A DNA stretch of 64,000 nucleotides from Oceanipulchritudo coccoides (GCF_010500615.1 NZ_JAAGNX010000001.1:697531-761530), one strand, 5' to 3'. Shown: positions 1 through 9,296, counted from the stretch's first letter. The notes: a model not told the origin generated them from the letters alone. Made by a program: numbers and translations.

Positions 1-40
1 CCGACTCCTTGCGCCGACTCCTTGGGCCCGACTCTTTGGC
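1..40. repeat. three tandem 13-base units
   Basis: Three near-identical units of the form CCGACTCCTTGSG follow one another (1-13, 14-26 and 28-40), the last with one extra base before it and two substitutions. They lie upstream of serS at the window edge, so the array may extend further left. Function unknown. Confidence 0.6.
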
Positions 41-109
41 AACGCCTCATTGAGCTTTCCTCAAATTTTGCGCTTTCCAGCTCTGTGCGCATTTGCATCG
101 TCATCGCCT

Positions 110-1384
110 ATGTTGGATTTAAGATTTTTCCGTGAGAATCAGGAAACAATTCGTGCAGGTATTGCCCGGAAGAAGTTTTCCTGTGACCTCGATGTGGTCA
201 TGGAGCTGGATGAACGCCGGCGGACCATTATTCGTGATGCTGAGGAAAAGCGAGCAGCCCAGAAGGCGGCCAATGCCGAAATGGCCAAGCTCGACAAGGG
301 GTCCGACGCCTTCAAGGCCAAGCTCGAGGAAATGCGCGGACTGGCCCAGCAGGTAAAGGCCTTGCAGTCCCAGCAGGCGGAAGTGGAGACCGAATGGGAC
401 GCAGCGTACCTCGCTGTTCCCAATATTCCGGATCCTTCCGTCCCCGATGGGGAATCCGAAGACGACAACGTCGTCTTTCATTCGCACGGCGATGTTGAGG
501 CGGTGTCCCCGGATGCGGCGCCTCACTACGACATTTCATGGTTTTCGCACTATGTGGATCTTGAACGTGGTACCAAGATCACGGGTGCCGGGTGGCCGGT
601 TTTCCGTGGCCAGATGGCCCGTCTGGTCCGCAGCTTGCTCGATTTCTTCCTAGAGGAAAATACCCGTGCGGGATTTGAGGAAATTCATCCGCCGCTGTGC
701 GTGAATCCCGCCAGTGCCATGGCTACGGGTGCGCTCCCCGACAAGGAAGGGCAAATGTATCACGTCCTTGAGGATAACCTTTACCTGATCCCGACCGCGG
801 AGGTTCCTGTGACCAACTTCTATCGCGATGAGGTTGTCTCAACCGATTCGCTCCCCTTGAAGGCCTGCGCTTATTCGCCCTGCTTCCGGCGTGAAGCCGG
901 CAGCTACGGGAAGGATGTCCGCGGGCTCAACCGGGTCCATCAGTTCGACAAGGTTGAACTCGTCGAATGGGTCCATCCGGAGAAAGGCGCGGAAGCCCTT
1001 GAGGAATTGCGCGAACATATCCAGATGCTGGTCGAAAAACTCGGTTTGCCGTACCGGACGCTCCTGATGTGCTCCAAGGACATTGGCTTTCCGCATGCCA
1101 AACAATACGATGTCGAAGTATGGGCAGGCGGCCAGAAGCGTTGGCTGGAAGTTTCCAGTGCGAGCTGGTTTACCGATTTCCAGGCCCGGCGGGCCAATAT
1201 CCGCTTCCGCGACGAAAACGGCAAACTACAGGTGGTTCATACTCTTAATGGTTCCGGGCTCGCCATTCCTCGCGTTCTTGCCGCCATTCTCGAAAATAAC
1301 CTTCAAGCCGACGGTAGCGTTTTGCTTCCCGATGCGCTGGTCCCGCATTTCGGGAGTGACCGCCTGACGCCTCCCGGGGCGTAG
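110..1384 (+). CDS. serS: Seryl-tRNA synthetase
   Basis: Class II aminoacyl-tRNA synthetase that charges tRNA-Ser (and tRNA-Sec where present) with serine in the cytoplasm. The start at 110 gives a protein of 424 residues beginning MLDLRFFRENQE, the usual SerRS beginning; the in-frame TTG at 50 would add 20 residues unlike the family. The N-terminal third is the long antiparallel coiled-coil arm (charged and alanine-rich, about residues 30-105) that grips the long variable arm of tRNA-Ser. The catalytic core follows, with the motif 2 region around PCFRREAGSYGKD and the motif 3 region NGSGLAIPR. Length is normal. The tilS start lies 4 bases after the stop, so the two are probably co-transcribed. 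Confidence 0.96.
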   Translation: MLDLRFFRENQETIRAGIARKKFSCDLDVVMELDERRRTIIRDAEEKRAAQKAANAEMAKLDKGSDAFKAKLEEMRGLAQQVKALQSQQAEVETEWDAAYLAVPNIPDPSVPDGESEDDNVVFHSHGDVEAVSPDAAPHYDISWFSHYVDLERGTKITGAGWPVFRGQMARLVRSLLDFFLEENTRAGFEEIHPPLCVNPASAMATGALPDKEGQMYHVLEDNLYLIPTAEVPVTNFYRDEVVSTDSLPLKACAYSPCFRREAGSYGKDVRGLNRVHQFDKVELVEWVHPEKGAEALEELREHIQMLVEKLGLPYRTLLMCSKDIGFPHAKQYDVEVWAGGQKRWLEVSSASWFTDFQARRANIRFRDENGKLQVVHTLNGSGLAIPRVLAAILENNLQADGSVLLPDALVPHFGSDRLTPPGA

Positions 1385-1388
1385 GCTC

Positions 1389-2819
1389 ATGACAGCTTGG
1401 AAAAGTCTCGCCGCGCGTTTTGCCGGCGAAATCGGGGATCTGCCACTCAGGCAGGAGGCCCTTGATTACCTCAAAGGCATTCCTTCGTCACAGACCGTTC
1501 TCGTTGGGTGTTCCGGTGGGGCCGATTCGATATTTCTGGTTCTTGCCCTGCTGGCCCGGCTTGAGGATGCCGGAAATCGCCTCCAGATCGTGCATTTCAA
1601 TCATTCATTGCGGGGGGATGCTTCCGAAGAGGACGAGGCCTTCGTCTCTGCTTTCGCCCGGGAGATCGGGCTGCCTTTCCACTCCAGTCGTGCTGAATCA
1701 CCAGTCCCTGTGGATGAACACAGCCTTCGTGCCCTGCGATACGCCTGGATGAGTGAGGTTTACAAGAAAGTTGGGGCAGGGGCCCTCTGTCTTGGGCATC
1801 ATGCTGACGACCTGATCGAATCCCAACTCATGGCCCTTTTTAGCGGATCGGGACCGGCTGGCCTTGCTGCCCCCCTTCCGGTTAAGCATTTCAGCGGTAA
1901 GCAAGTCCGTTTGCGGCCACTGCTTGCCCTGCGCCGCCGGCAAATCGAAAAACTTCTCCGGACCGTTGAAGCGCCCTGGCGCGAGGATGAGAGCAACAGC
2001 GACACGGCTTACACCCGTAATTGGATCCGACATCAATTAGTACCCAGTTTGCGCACAGGATTCCCACAGGATATCTACGCTGCCAGCGCCCATACGCAGA
2101 CCCGCATGAAGGAGTCGGTTGAGGCGCTTGATTACGTTTTAGATACTTTCTCGCTGAATTTCGATGATCCCCTACGGATTGACCTCGGACCCTTGGCGGA
2201 ACAGCCACGGGCGCTGGTCAGGCGGGCAATCATGTCCTGGTGGATCCGTCATCATTCCGAGCGGCGGCTCGATACGGCCATTCTTGAAGGCCTGCTGCAT
2301 GCATTTTGTGATGGCTGCCAAAAGGCCAGTTATTCAATCGGGGATCACCTTGTCCTCGCCATCAATTCCAACTGGCAACTGCATTTGCGACCGGAGCAAC
2401 CCGAGCTCCCGCGCGACTGGTCAGGTGGAGCCAATTGGTCATGGTCGGCCGGGCCCCTTTTCCTGCCTGATGGAAGCTGGCTCAGCGCGGAGCGGGTCGA
2501 TTGGCAAAATTCTCCGGTTCCAGCATATCAGCAAGCTGACCCGGCTAATGAGGCATACATCGCTGAATGGCCGTCCTGCATACATGTTCGACAATGGGAA
2601 CCGGGTGACCGCTATCAGCCACTGGGCGCACCCGGACGACGCAAACTGCAGGATCTGTTCACCGATGCAAAACTCCGGCCTGAACAAAAACGGACTTTGC
2701 CAGTCTTACTAAATAGGCAAAATGAAATTCTATGGATCCCCGGCTTTCCACCCAGCGAGGAAGCTCGGATTCAGCCTCATGGCAATTCTGCTCTGAAGTT
2801 GACTTACCATAGGCAATGA
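1389..2819 (+). CDS. tilS: tRNA(Ile)-lysidine synthetase
   Basis: Modifies C34 of the CAT-anticodon isoleucine tRNA to lysidine, using ATP and lysine, so that it reads AUA and is charged with Ile instead of Met. The N-type ATP pyrophosphatase P-loop SGGADS is near residue 42-47, followed by an LGHHADD segment near residue 135 typical of the family. The C-terminal part ends in the TilS tail domain ([11 protein letters not shown] near residue 400, then GRRKLQDLF). At 476 residues it is of normal length for forms with both extra domains. It sits between serS (4 bases upstream) and ftsH (20 bases downstream), a tilS-ftsH adjacency common in bacteria. Confidence 0.93.
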   Translation: MTAWKSLAARFAGEIGDLPLRQEALDYLKGIPSSQTVLVGCSGGADSIFLVLALLARLEDAGNRLQIVHFNHSLRGDASEEDEAFVSAFAREIGLPFHSSRAESPVPVDEHSLRALRYAWMSEVYKKVGAGALCLGHHADDLIESQLMALFSGSGPAGLAAPLPVKHFSGKQVRLRPLLALRRRQIEKLLRTVEAPWREDESNSDTAYTRNWIRHQLVPSLRTGFPQDIYAASAHTQTRMKESVEALDYVLDTFSLNFDDPLRIDLGPLAEQPRALVRRAIMSWWIRHHSERRLDTAILEGLLHAFCDGCQKASYSIGDHLVLAINSNWQLHLRPEQPELPRDWSGGANWSWSAGPLFLPDGSWLSAERVDWQNSPVPAYQQADPANEAYIAEWPSCIHVRQWEPGDRYQPLGAPGRRKLQDLFTDAKLRPEQKRTLPVLLNRQNEILWIPGFPPSEEARIQPHGNSALKLTYHRQ

Positions 2820-2838
2820 TCACTTTTCCCACTGTATC

Positions 2839-4854
2839 ATGGCGGAATTACCAAATCAAAAGCGCAATAAGCCTCTCAATAATGGCGGCCAATTCCGGAT
2901 GCTGAGCATCTGGCTTCTGGTCTTCTTTGTCATTTTCACCCTGCTGTATTTTGCAAATTCGGATCTTCAGAAGCCGGATGAATTGACCATCCGGGAAGTT
3001 CTTCAGGAAGCCCAGAAGGGCGAGGACAGCCGAATTATTTCCGGGGCAACGATCAAGTCAGCCCCTCAGGGAGGGACCAAGTGGCATGAAATTCGCGGAT
3101 TGCTCAAGCAGTCGGGTGGGGAGGATATCGCCTTCATCGCTGAGGGACAACTCACGGATGATTCCCTGCAGGTTCTTCAAACCTCCGGCCTTTTCAAGGA
3201 AGAGCCGGCAAGCACGCTGATCGCGGATCTTTTGCTCACGCTTTTGCCGATCATCCTGATCGTGGTCATTCTTTATTTCCTCTTTGTTCGCCAGCTCCGG
3301 AGCGCCGGTCGTGGGGCGATGAATTTTGGAAAGAGTAAAGCCCGCATGCTTACCAGGGATCGTGAAAAGGTCACTTTTAAGGAAGTGGCGGGTTGCGATG
3401 AGGCAAAGGAGGAAGTCGCCGAAATTGTGACCTTCCTCAAAGATCCCAAGCGATTCCAGAAGATTGGTGGACGCATTCCCAAGGGAGCCCTCCTGATTGG
3501 GTCTCCCGGGACTGGTAAAACTCTCTTGGCCCGCGCCATTGCCGGAGAGGCGGATGTTCCCTTTTTCAGCATCAGCGGATCTGATTTTGTCGAAATGTTT
3601 GTCGGTGTCGGGGCAGCCCGTGTTCGCGATATGTTTGAGCAGGGCCGGAAAAACGCTCCCTGCATTATCTTTGTCGACGAAATTGATGCCGTTGGTCGGC
3701 AGCGTGGCGCCGGACTTGGCGGCGGAAATGACGAGCGCGAGCAGACCCTTAATTCGCTCCTCGTCGAAATGGACGGGTTTGATGGGCATGAAGGCGTCAT
3801 TATTGTCGCTGCCACCAATCGTCCCGACGTGCTTGACAGTGCGCTTTTGCGGCCCGGACGGTTTGACCGCCAAATCATGATTGATCTTCCCGACCTGCAT
3901 GGGCGTGAAGCAATTTTGAAGGTGCACGCCAAGAAGATCAAGCTGGGTGAAGAAGTGGACTTGCTCACCGTGGCACGTAATACGCCCGGTTTTTCCGGCG
4001 CTGATCTGGCCAACCTGCTTAATGAGAGCGCCTTGATCGCCGCCCGGTATAATAAAAAGGTGGTGGATCGCCACGATATTGAGGAAGCCCGCGACAAGAT
4101 CGCTTTCGGGCGCGAGCGGCGGAAATTGATGGATGATGACGACAAGCGCATGACGGCTTTCCATGAAGCGGGACACGCCCTTGTCCAGGCGATCATAGAT
4201 GACGGCCATTTGCCTCTGCACAAGGTCACTATCATCCCCCGGGGTCGTGCTCTCGGCCTGACCATGATGCTTCCCAAAAAGGACATTCTCGGGCAGTCAC
4301 GAAAGAACCTCGTCAACCAGATCTGCTGTGCCATGGCTGGTCGTATCGGTGAGGAATTGGAGACAAATGACTACAGCAACGGTGCGGCTAACGACATCAT
4401 GCAAGCTACGAAAATTGCACGCCACATGGTTTGCGATTGGGGAATGAGTGACTTGGGACCGGTCGCTTTTGGCGAAAACCAGGAACATGTCTTTCTCGGC
4501 AAGGAGATTAACCGGACTCAGAATTTCAGCGAGGCGACGGCCGAGAAGATTGATTCTGCAATCAGCGAGATCGTCAAAGCACAGTACGAGCGGGCCAAGG
4601 AGATTATTGAAAACCATCGGGATGCCTTGAAGAAGATCGCTGCAGCGCTCCTTGAACACGAAACGATCGAGGGCGTCCACGTACATGAGATTATCGAGCA
4701 TGGGGAGATTCGTTCCCCGATCGAGACAATCCAGGACAAGGCTGGTAGCGGCGATGACGAGGAACCCGAGGAGGAACCAAAGGCCAAAAAGGCCGAGGAC
4801 GATTCCAAGGATGATGGGGAACTGGCTGCGGACACGGCACCAGCACCGGCTTGA
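2839..4854 (+). CDS. ftsH: ATP-dependent zinc metalloprotease FtsH
   Basis: Inner-membrane AAA+ protease that degrades misassembled membrane proteins and short-lived regulators as a hexamer. Two membrane segments are visible (about residues 18-40 and 132-150) flanking a periplasmic domain. The AAA domain has a Walker A written GSPGTGKT (the common form is GPPGTGKT), Walker [13 protein letters not shown], and the second region of homology with RPGRFDRQ. The zinc site HEAGH is near residue 440, with a downstream ANDIMQAT helix region. The C-terminal 45 residues are an acidic, lysine- and alanine-rich tail beyond the usual end. It follows tilS by 20 bases, and a palindrome stands directly after the stop. 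Confidence 0.97.
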   Translation: MAELPNQKRNKPLNNGGQFRMLSIWLLVFFVIFTLLYFANSDLQKPDELTIREVLQEAQKGEDSRIISGATIKSAPQGGTKWHEIRGLLKQSGGEDIAFIAEGQLTDDSLQVLQTSGLFKEEPASTLIADLLLTLLPIILIVVILYFLFVRQLRSAGRGAMNFGKSKARMLTRDREKVTFKEVAGCDEAKEEVAEIVTFLKDPKRFQKIGGRIPKGALLIGSPGTGKTLLARAIAGEADVPFFSISGSDFVEMFVGVGAARVRDMFEQGRKNAPCIIFVDEIDAVGRQRGAGLGGGNDEREQTLNSLLVEMDGFDGHEGVIIVAATNRPDVLDSALLRPGRFDRQIMIDLPDLHGREAILKVHAKKIKLGEEVDLLTVARNTPGFSGADLANLLNESALIAARYNKKVVDRHDIEEARDKIAFGRERRKLMDDDDKRMTAFHEAGHALVQAIIDDGHLPLHKVTIIPRGRALGLTMMLPKKDILGQSRKNLVNQICCAMAGRIGEELETNDYSNGAANDIMQATKIARHMVCDWGMSDLGPVAFGENQEHVFLGKEINRTQNFSEATAEKIDSAISEIVKAQYERAKEIIENHRDALKKIAAALLEHETIEGVHVHEIIEHGEIRSPIETIQDKAGSGDDEEPEEEPKAKKAEDDSKDDGELAADTAPAPA

Positions 4855-4857
4855 GGA

Positions 4858-4876
4858 GACAGGCGAGACGCCTGTC
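4858..4876. repeat. Perfect 8-bp hairpin after ftsH
   Basis: GACAGGCG and CGCCTGTC form an 8-bp perfect stem around the loop AGA, four bases after the ftsH stop. No T-run follows on either side, so it is not a classical intrinsic terminator. The right arm begins a direct repeat (4870-4894 and 4908-4931, consensus GCCTGTCACACYCAGGATGG), which suggests a mobile or REP-like extragenic element more than a simple terminator. Confidence 0.6.
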
Positions 4877-4924
4877 ACACCCAGGATGGCCTTGTCCAAC
4901 TCGAGAAGCCTGTCACACTCAGGA

Positions 4925-4968
4925 TGGCTTGCCAGCCGAAGCCCCGACCCTGTCGGGGCGAAGGATGG
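4925..4968 (-). repeat. tRNA-3'-abutting hairpin repeat, copy 1
   Basis: Outer sequences TGGCTTGCCAGCCGAAG and GCGAAGGATGG bracket a perfect 8-bp hairpin, GCCCCGAC-CCT-GTCGGGGC, at 4941-4959. On the minus strand the element follows the CCA end of tRNA-Thr with no gap; its last TGG is the complement of that CCA. Related copies abut the other two tRNA genes of the window (41518-41563 and 45225-45270), with the flanks conserved and the hairpin core different. It could form a 3' trailer structure or terminator for the tRNA transcript; this is inference. Confidence 0.65.
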
Positions 4969-5041
4969 AGCCACCCATCGGATTCGAACCGACGACCTGC
5001 TCATTACGAATGAGCTGCTCTACCAACTGAGCTAGGGTGGC
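4966..5041 (-). tRNA. tRNA-Thr (anticodon CGT)
   Basis: A complete 76-base cloverleaf on the minus strand. The acceptor arm GCCACCC pairs with GGGTGGC, the D arm is GCTCAGTTGGTAGAGC, and the anticodon stem GCTCA/TGAGC carries the loop TTCGTAA with anticodon CGT (reads ACG). The T arm contains GGTTCGAATCC. The CCA end is encoded in the DNA. It stands alone between ftsH and rplY. Confidence 0.95.
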
Positions 5042-5230
5042 CTTTGGTAAAAGGGCTGAAATCTGGAAAGTGCCCATTCTCTTGGCAAGCAGAAATTAAG
5101 CGCTTTTCAGACCTTTGTCCCCCAGGATTTAAAAATTCCCGAACTTTTGATTTGCGTTCATTGGGCGCATTCGTATCCGTCACTCCTTTTCCCTGATCGA
5201 TAAATCGAGAACGAAGACAAGCTTTAGGCA
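5042..5230. other. Spacer between tRNA-Thr and rplY
   Basis: 189 bases without a convincing gene. It must hold the promoters of both the leftward tRNA-Thr and the rightward rplY run, but I see no strong -35/-10 pair and no clear leader hairpin. Confidence 0.4.
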
Positions 5231-5923
5231 ATGAAACAAATTACTCTCACCACAAAACCACGCAACGACCTGGGTCGGACTGCGAGCAAGCACTTGCGAC
5301 AGAATGGAACCATTCCGGCCGTTATCTACGGCGAATCCGGCTCCCGCAATCTGGCCCTGAACGCACATGAGTTCAAGATGGCTTACCGGAAGTTTTCGGG
5401 CAGCGCGGCTCTTCTTGAGCTGAAAGGCGAGGGCGAGGATGATGCGATTTACGCCATTATCCAGGAACTTCAGCGCAATCCGCGTAACGATTCTTTCGTG
5501 CACATTGACTTTAAGGAAATTGTCCGAGGTCAGGACATGGAAGTGGATATACCGGTCCATACAAAGGGGATCGCTGACGGTGTCCGCAATTACGGCGGTG
5601 TTCTCGAAGTCAGCGCCAACACGCTCCGCGTACGTTGTCGCCCTCGCAATCTGCCTGAATTTATCGAAATTGATGTGACGGCCCTGGAAATCGGCAAATC
5701 CATTCACTTGGAAGAAGTGACTGCCCCCGAAGGAGTCACCTTCCTTGACGACTCCGACCTGGTGGTTGTTGGTTGTGTTGGAGCTTCCGCTGGTGCCAGT
5801 GGCTTGACCGAGGAGGAAGAGGAAGCTGCTGCTGAAGAGGCTGCCGCTGCCGCTGCCGCTTCCGAAGGGGAAGAAACCTCTACAGACTCATCCGAGTCCG
5901 AATCTGACTCCGAAGAGAAGTAA
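5231..5923 (+). CDS. rplY: 50S ribosomal protein L25, long CTC form
   Basis: Binds 5S rRNA in the large ribosomal subunit. Residues 1-95 match the L25 domain (KPRNDLGRTASKHLRQNG start, IPAVIYGE segment), and residues 96-185 the extra beta domain of the TL5/CTC form (VDIPVHTKGIADGV; LEVSANTLRVRCRP). The last 45 residues are a low-complexity tail of Glu, Ala and Ser, ending in SESESDSEEK, which is unusually acidic for a ribosomal protein. Pth follows 26 bases downstream, the rplY-pth order seen in many bacteria. Total length 230 residues. Confidence 0.94.
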   Translation: MKQITLTTKPRNDLGRTASKHLRQNGTIPAVIYGESGSRNLALNAHEFKMAYRKFSGSAALLELKGEGEDDAIYAIIQELQRNPRNDSFVHIDFKEIVRGQDMEVDIPVHTKGIADGVRNYGGVLEVSANTLRVRCRPRNLPEFIEIDVTALEIGKSIHLEEVTAPEGVTFLDDSDLVVVGCVGASAGASGLTEEEEEAAAEEAAAAAAASEGEETSTDSSESESDSEEK

Positions 5924-5949
5924 CCCTTCTTTTCACAATTGTTCTTTGC

Positions 5950-6558
5950 ATGTCTACGGTGCGTGTCATCGCCGGACTGGGAAACCCCGGGACGCGATAC
6001 GATGGGACACGCCACAATATAGGTTTTGCCGCGGTCGATTACCTCGCCGCTGCCCATTCCGCTTCATGGAAGCAGGAGAATCGCTTTTGTGCCCACGCCG
6101 CCTCCATCGTCATCGCTGGTAATCCGGTTCTGCTGCTCAAGCCGCAGACCTACATGAATGCCAGCGGAAAGGCTATTGGCAATGTATGCCGCTTCTACAA
6201 GTGGTTGCCAGCCTCTGTTTTGGTCGTTGTGGACGAGTTCCAATTGGAATTGGGCCGCACGAAGCTCTCCCTGGCCGGAAGCGCTGGGGGGCATAATGGT
6301 GTCGAGGATATCATCCAGCGGATGGGACCAGCATTTCCAAGGTTTCGCATTGGAATCGCCCCTCCCAATCCGACCCCGATGGGCATGACCGACTACGTTC
6401 TGGGTAAATTTTCACCCGATGAAACAAACACTCTCGCCAATTGCTGGGAACGAATTTTGTCTGAACTCAATTTAATTGTTCAGCAGGGTCCAGACCTCGC
6501 TATCAACACCATTAATCAACGCATTCAAAAGAATGAGCCAAATCAGCAGGAAATATAA
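5950..6558 (+). CDS. pth: Peptidyl-tRNA hydrolase
   Basis: Cleaves the ester between peptide and tRNA on peptidyl-tRNAs dropped from the ribosome, recycling the tRNA. The family signature is clear: GLGNPGTRYDGTRHNIGF at the N-terminus with the catalytic His in RHNIG, then KPQTYMNASG and an acidic VVVDEFQLELG segment where most Pth have HDDLDLPLG. GGHNGVEDI and FRIGI follow. Length 202 residues is normal. Its last 26 bases overlap rpsF in another frame, so translation of the two is probably coupled. Confidence 0.95.
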   Translation: MSTVRVIAGLGNPGTRYDGTRHNIGFAAVDYLAAAHSASWKQENRFCAHAASIVIAGNPVLLLKPQTYMNASGKAIGNVCRFYKWLPASVLVVVDEFQLELGRTKLSLAGSAGGHNGVEDIIQRMGPAFPRFRIGIAPPNPTPMGMTDYVLGKFSPDETNTLANCWERILSELNLIVQQGPDLAINTINQRIQKNEPNQQEI

Positions 6559-6829
6559 ATTAACCGTTATCCTCGACACCCGTGGATACGATGCACCCGT
6601 GGAATCCCTTCAGGAGAAGGTGACCACGATGCTCACAGAACTCGGTGGAGAAGTCTCGGCCATGGAAAACCTGGGTCGCCAGGAATTCATCCGTGTGACA
6701 GAAAAGGATCACACTGGAGATACGTACCTCCTTGTCGAAGCCTCGGGCCCTCCCAGCTTCCCGGGCGACCTGCAGGAGCGCATCCGCCTCGATAAGCAGA
6801 TCAAGCGAATTTTGGTCCAGTCCGCCTAA
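6533..6829 (+). CDS. rpsF: 30S ribosomal protein S6
   Basis: Small-subunit protein of the platform that binds 16S rRNA together with S18. The 98-residue product starts at the ATG at 6533, inside the end of pth; a longer frame starting at 6476 only reads pth in another frame. YKLTVILDTRGYD forms the first strand, and GGEVSAMENLGRQ and DTYLLVEASGPP are the later conserved parts. It is followed 16 bases later by ssb with a strong ribosome-binding site. S18 (rpsR), its partner in the ribosome and usual operon neighbour, is not encoded here. Confidence 0.93.
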   Translation: MSQISRKYKLTVILDTRGYDAPVESLQEKVTTMLTELGGEVSAMENLGRQEFIRVTEKDHTGDTYLLVEASGPPSFPGDLQERIRLDKQIKRILVQSA

Positions 6830-6845
6830 TTGGGAGGAGAAGCAA

Positions 6846-7274
6846 ATGGCATCCTTCAATAAAGTCATTCTGATGGGCAACCTGACCCGTGACCCGGAAG
6901 TCCGGACCACGCCTTCAGGCCTCAAGATCGCTAAATTCGGCCTTGCCGTGAACCGGAAATACCGGACGCGGGACAATGAGCTGAAGGAGGAGACGACTTT
7001 TGTTGATATCGATGCCTTTGGTACCCAGGCGGAAACACTCGAGCGCTACTGCGAAAAGGGCTCCCCGCTGTTAGTCGAAGGTCGCCTTCGTCTTGATCAG
7101 TGGCAGACCAGCAATGGCGAAAACCGTTCCAAGCTCAGTGTTGTTCTGGAAAATTTCCAGCTCATGGGCGGGCGGTCTGCAGCACCTGAAAGCAAAAGCA
7201 GCGAGGCAACCGCTCCGAAGCCACAGCCTTCCAAGGACAATACGCTTAAAGGGGATGACGATATTCCTTTTTAA
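6846..7274 (+). CDS. ssb: Single-stranded DNA-binding protein
   Basis: Coats single-stranded DNA in replication and repair and recruits partners through its C-terminal tip. The start at 6846 is set by GGGAGGAGAAGCAA just before it and gives MASFNKVILMGNLTRDPEVR, the usual SSB start. The OB fold covers residues 1-108 and includes FVDIDAFGTQAETL and GSPLLVEGRLRLDQW. The linker is short (about 25 residues, Ser/Ala/Pro-rich) and ends in the canonical acidic tip DDDIPF. Length 142 residues. It lies between rpsF and rplI, as in many bacteria. Confidence 0.96.
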   Translation: MASFNKVILMGNLTRDPEVRTTPSGLKIAKFGLAVNRKYRTRDNELKEETTFVDIDAFGTQAETLERYCEKGSPLLVEGRLRLDQWQTSNGENRSKLSVVLENFQLMGGRSAAPESKSSEATAPKPQPSKDNTLKGDDDIPF

Positions 7275-7326
7275 TTACTGACATCCATTTAATCATACCA
7301 ATCTTTACCAGAGGAGAAACAAACTC

Positions 7327-7818
7327 ATGGCTAATTCAGAACTTCTATTACTTAAACAGGTTGATCACCTTGGCGACGAGGGCGATACCGTAAATGTCAA
7401 GACGGGTTATGCCCGCAATTACCTGCTCCCCCGCGGGATCGCGATTCCCGTGACCCGGGCCAACCGCAAGCAGATCGAATCCCTTAAGGACCGTGCCGAA
7501 AAGCGCCGCGCCTCCGAACTGGAAGCGGCCCAGGCCGTTGCTGCCAAACTTGAGCCGATCAACATCGCCTTCGCCGTGAAGACCGGCCCGGGCGGCAAGA
7601 TGTTCGGTTCTGTGACCGCACAGGAGCTTGTCAGCCGGATCGCTGAGAATGGGGTCGAGCTCGAAAAGAAGCAGGTCAATCTTTACACACCGGTCAAGAG
7701 TCTTGGTAAGCACACAACCCGTATCCGCCTCCACCCGGAAGTGAGCGTGGACTTCGAATTTGAGGTGGTCTCCGAAAATCCGATTGAGGAAGACGGGGAA
7801 GAACCTGCTGAATCCTGA
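7327..7818 (+). CDS. rplI: 50S ribosomal protein L9
   Basis: Binds 23S rRNA at the base of the L1 stalk and projects from the large subunit. The N-terminal domain is typical (LLLLKQVDHLGDEGDTVNVK, then GYARNYLLPRGIAIPVT), a long charged helix spans about residues 45-75, and the C-terminal domain contains GKMFGSVTAQELV and HTTRIRLHPEVSVDFEFEVV. A strong site, AGAGGAG, precedes the start by 11 bases. The last 12 residues are acidic. Length 163 residues. Confidence 0.95.
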   Translation: MANSELLLLKQVDHLGDEGDTVNVKTGYARNYLLPRGIAIPVTRANRKQIESLKDRAEKRRASELEAAQAVAAKLEPINIAFAVKTGPGGKMFGSVTAQELVSRIAENGVELEKKQVNLYTPVKSLGKHTTRIRLHPEVSVDFEFEVVSENPIEEDGEEPAES

Positions 7819-7880
7819 GTTCCTGACAGAGGGTCAAGTCGCAAGTATCGTGGAGGAAATCCTGACGCATCAGATCGGCC

Positions 7881-9296
7881 ATGACTGACGAGCGCGGAAA
7901 GATTCCACCACATAGCCCGGAGGCCGAGGAAGGCCTGCTTGGGGCCTGCCTGATCGATCCCGGGCAGGATGTCATTTCTGCCTGCATGGAAGCGGGTCTG
8001 CGTGCCGAGTCGTTTTTTGTGCCGACCAACAAGGTCATCTTCCAAGTGATGATGGACTTGTACTCGGCCAATAGTGCGGTCGATGAGGTGACCACTCTGG
8101 ACGCCCTTTCCAGCCGGACAATCGGCAGCATTGATTGGCTCAAGAACAAGCAGTCAATTTCCGATCCCAAAACCCCTCTTTTAAAATTGATTGGCGGAGC
8201 CAGCCAGCTCACGCGCCTGAGCAGCCGCATCGAGTCCTTTGCCAACGCCAGCCACTGGAGGGAGATTGTCCGGAAAAAATGGCTTTTGAGACGCCTGATC
8301 CTGACCACATCGAACATTGCGGAAGAGGCCTACGCCAACCAGGATCAGCTGGATCATTTTCTCGGTGATGCCGAAGCACGTATTTTTTCCATCCAGGAGG
8401 ACGGCTCAGCCGATACCACCCAGAAATTTGACAGTGCGATTGGGGATGCGCAAAACCTGATCCAGAACATCTTGCTGGGCCAGCAGGATTCCGGAGTCAT
8501 GACCGGCTATAAGGACATCGACAAGATGACCTTTGGGCTGCACAACGGCCAGATGGTGGTTTTGGCGGCAAGGCCATCCATGGGAAAAACCTCCCTCGGA
8601 ATGAATATAGCCGAAAATGCGGCAAAACCGAAGAAGGGAGAGGCCCGCGGAATTCTTGTTTTCAGCCTTGAAATGCCCGCTGAGCAACTCGCCATGCGGA
8701 TGCTTTGTGGCCGGGCCCGGGTCAACATGCGTCGCGTTCGCGACCGTATGATCAGCCCGGAACAACAGAGGATGCTCCATACCACTGCCAAGGAGCTTAA
8801 TGACGCTCCAATCTGGATCGATGATTCGAGCAGTCTCAACATCCTGCAGATGCGCGCCAAGGCACGGCGTGTCAAGAAGCAGAATGACGTCTCCCTTATC
8901 GTTGTGGATTATCTTCAACTGATCAGCGGGACCGATCCCCGGGTTCCCCGCGAGCAGCAAATCTCTGAGATCAGTCGCGGAATCAAGGCCATGGCCAAGG
9001 AGCTCAAAGTTCCGGTTCTGGTCCTGAGCCAGCTCAACCGCGCCTCCGAAAAGGAGAATCGGCAGCCGCGGATCTCGGATTTGCGCGAATCCGGCTCGAT
9101 CGAACAGGACGCGGATGTGGTTTTCCTTCTTGCCGCAAAGCAAAACTCGGAAGATAACCCTACCGTTCCGCAAGCCGCCCGTGATCGGGACCTCATTATT
9201 GCCAAACAGCGGAATGGGCCAACCGGCATTGTATCCATGACCTTCATCCCCGAATTTACTCGCTTCGAAGACTACACCCAACAGCCTGATGCTTGA
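7881..9296 (+). CDS. dnaB: Replicative DNA helicase
   Basis: Hexameric helicase that unwinds the replication fork. The N-terminal domain starts PPHSPEAEEGLLGACLIDP, equivalent to the usual PhsieAEqavLGall; it carries an extra stretch of about 25 residues (near 85-110) compared with short DnaB forms. The RecA-like C-terminal domain has Walker A ARPSMGKTS near residue 232, Walker B LIVVDYLQLI near 338, and SQLNRASEKE and DLRESGSIEQDADVV beyond it. Length 471 residues is normal. It follows rplI in the common rplI-dnaB order, and its 3' end overlaps or closely approaches bamA. Confidence 0.95.
   Translation: MTDERGKIPPHSPEAEEGLLGACLIDPGQDVISACMEAGLRAESFFVPTNKVIFQVMMDLYSANSAVDEVTTLDALSSRTIGSIDWLKNKQSISDPKTPLLKLIGGASQLTRLSSRIESFANASHWREIVRKKWLLRRLILTTSNIAEEAYANQDQLDHFLGDAEARIFSIQEDGSADTTQKFDSAIGDAQNLIQNILLGQQDSGVMTGYKDIDKMTFGLHNGQMVVLAARPSMGKTSLGMNIAENAAKPKKGEARGILVFSLEMPAEQLAMRMLCGRARVNMRRVRDRMISPEQQRMLHTTAKELNDAPIWIDDSSSLNILQMRAKARRVKKQNDVSLIVVDYLQLISGTDPRVPREQQISEISRGIKAMAKELKVPVLVLSQLNRASEKENRQPRISDLRESGSIEQDADVVFLLAAKQNSEDNPTVPQAARDRDLIIAKQRNGPTGIVSMTFIPEFTRFEDYTQQPDA

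Noticed and set aside
3058-4221. 387-codon minus-strand open frame inside ftsH
   Set aside because: It is antisense to a gene with every FtsH motif and shows no known domain; a product of G+C-rich codon structure.
5815-5865. GCTGCTGCC-type short repeat
   Set aside because: It is coding sequence for the Ala/Glu tail of L25, a codon-level repeat and not a separate element.
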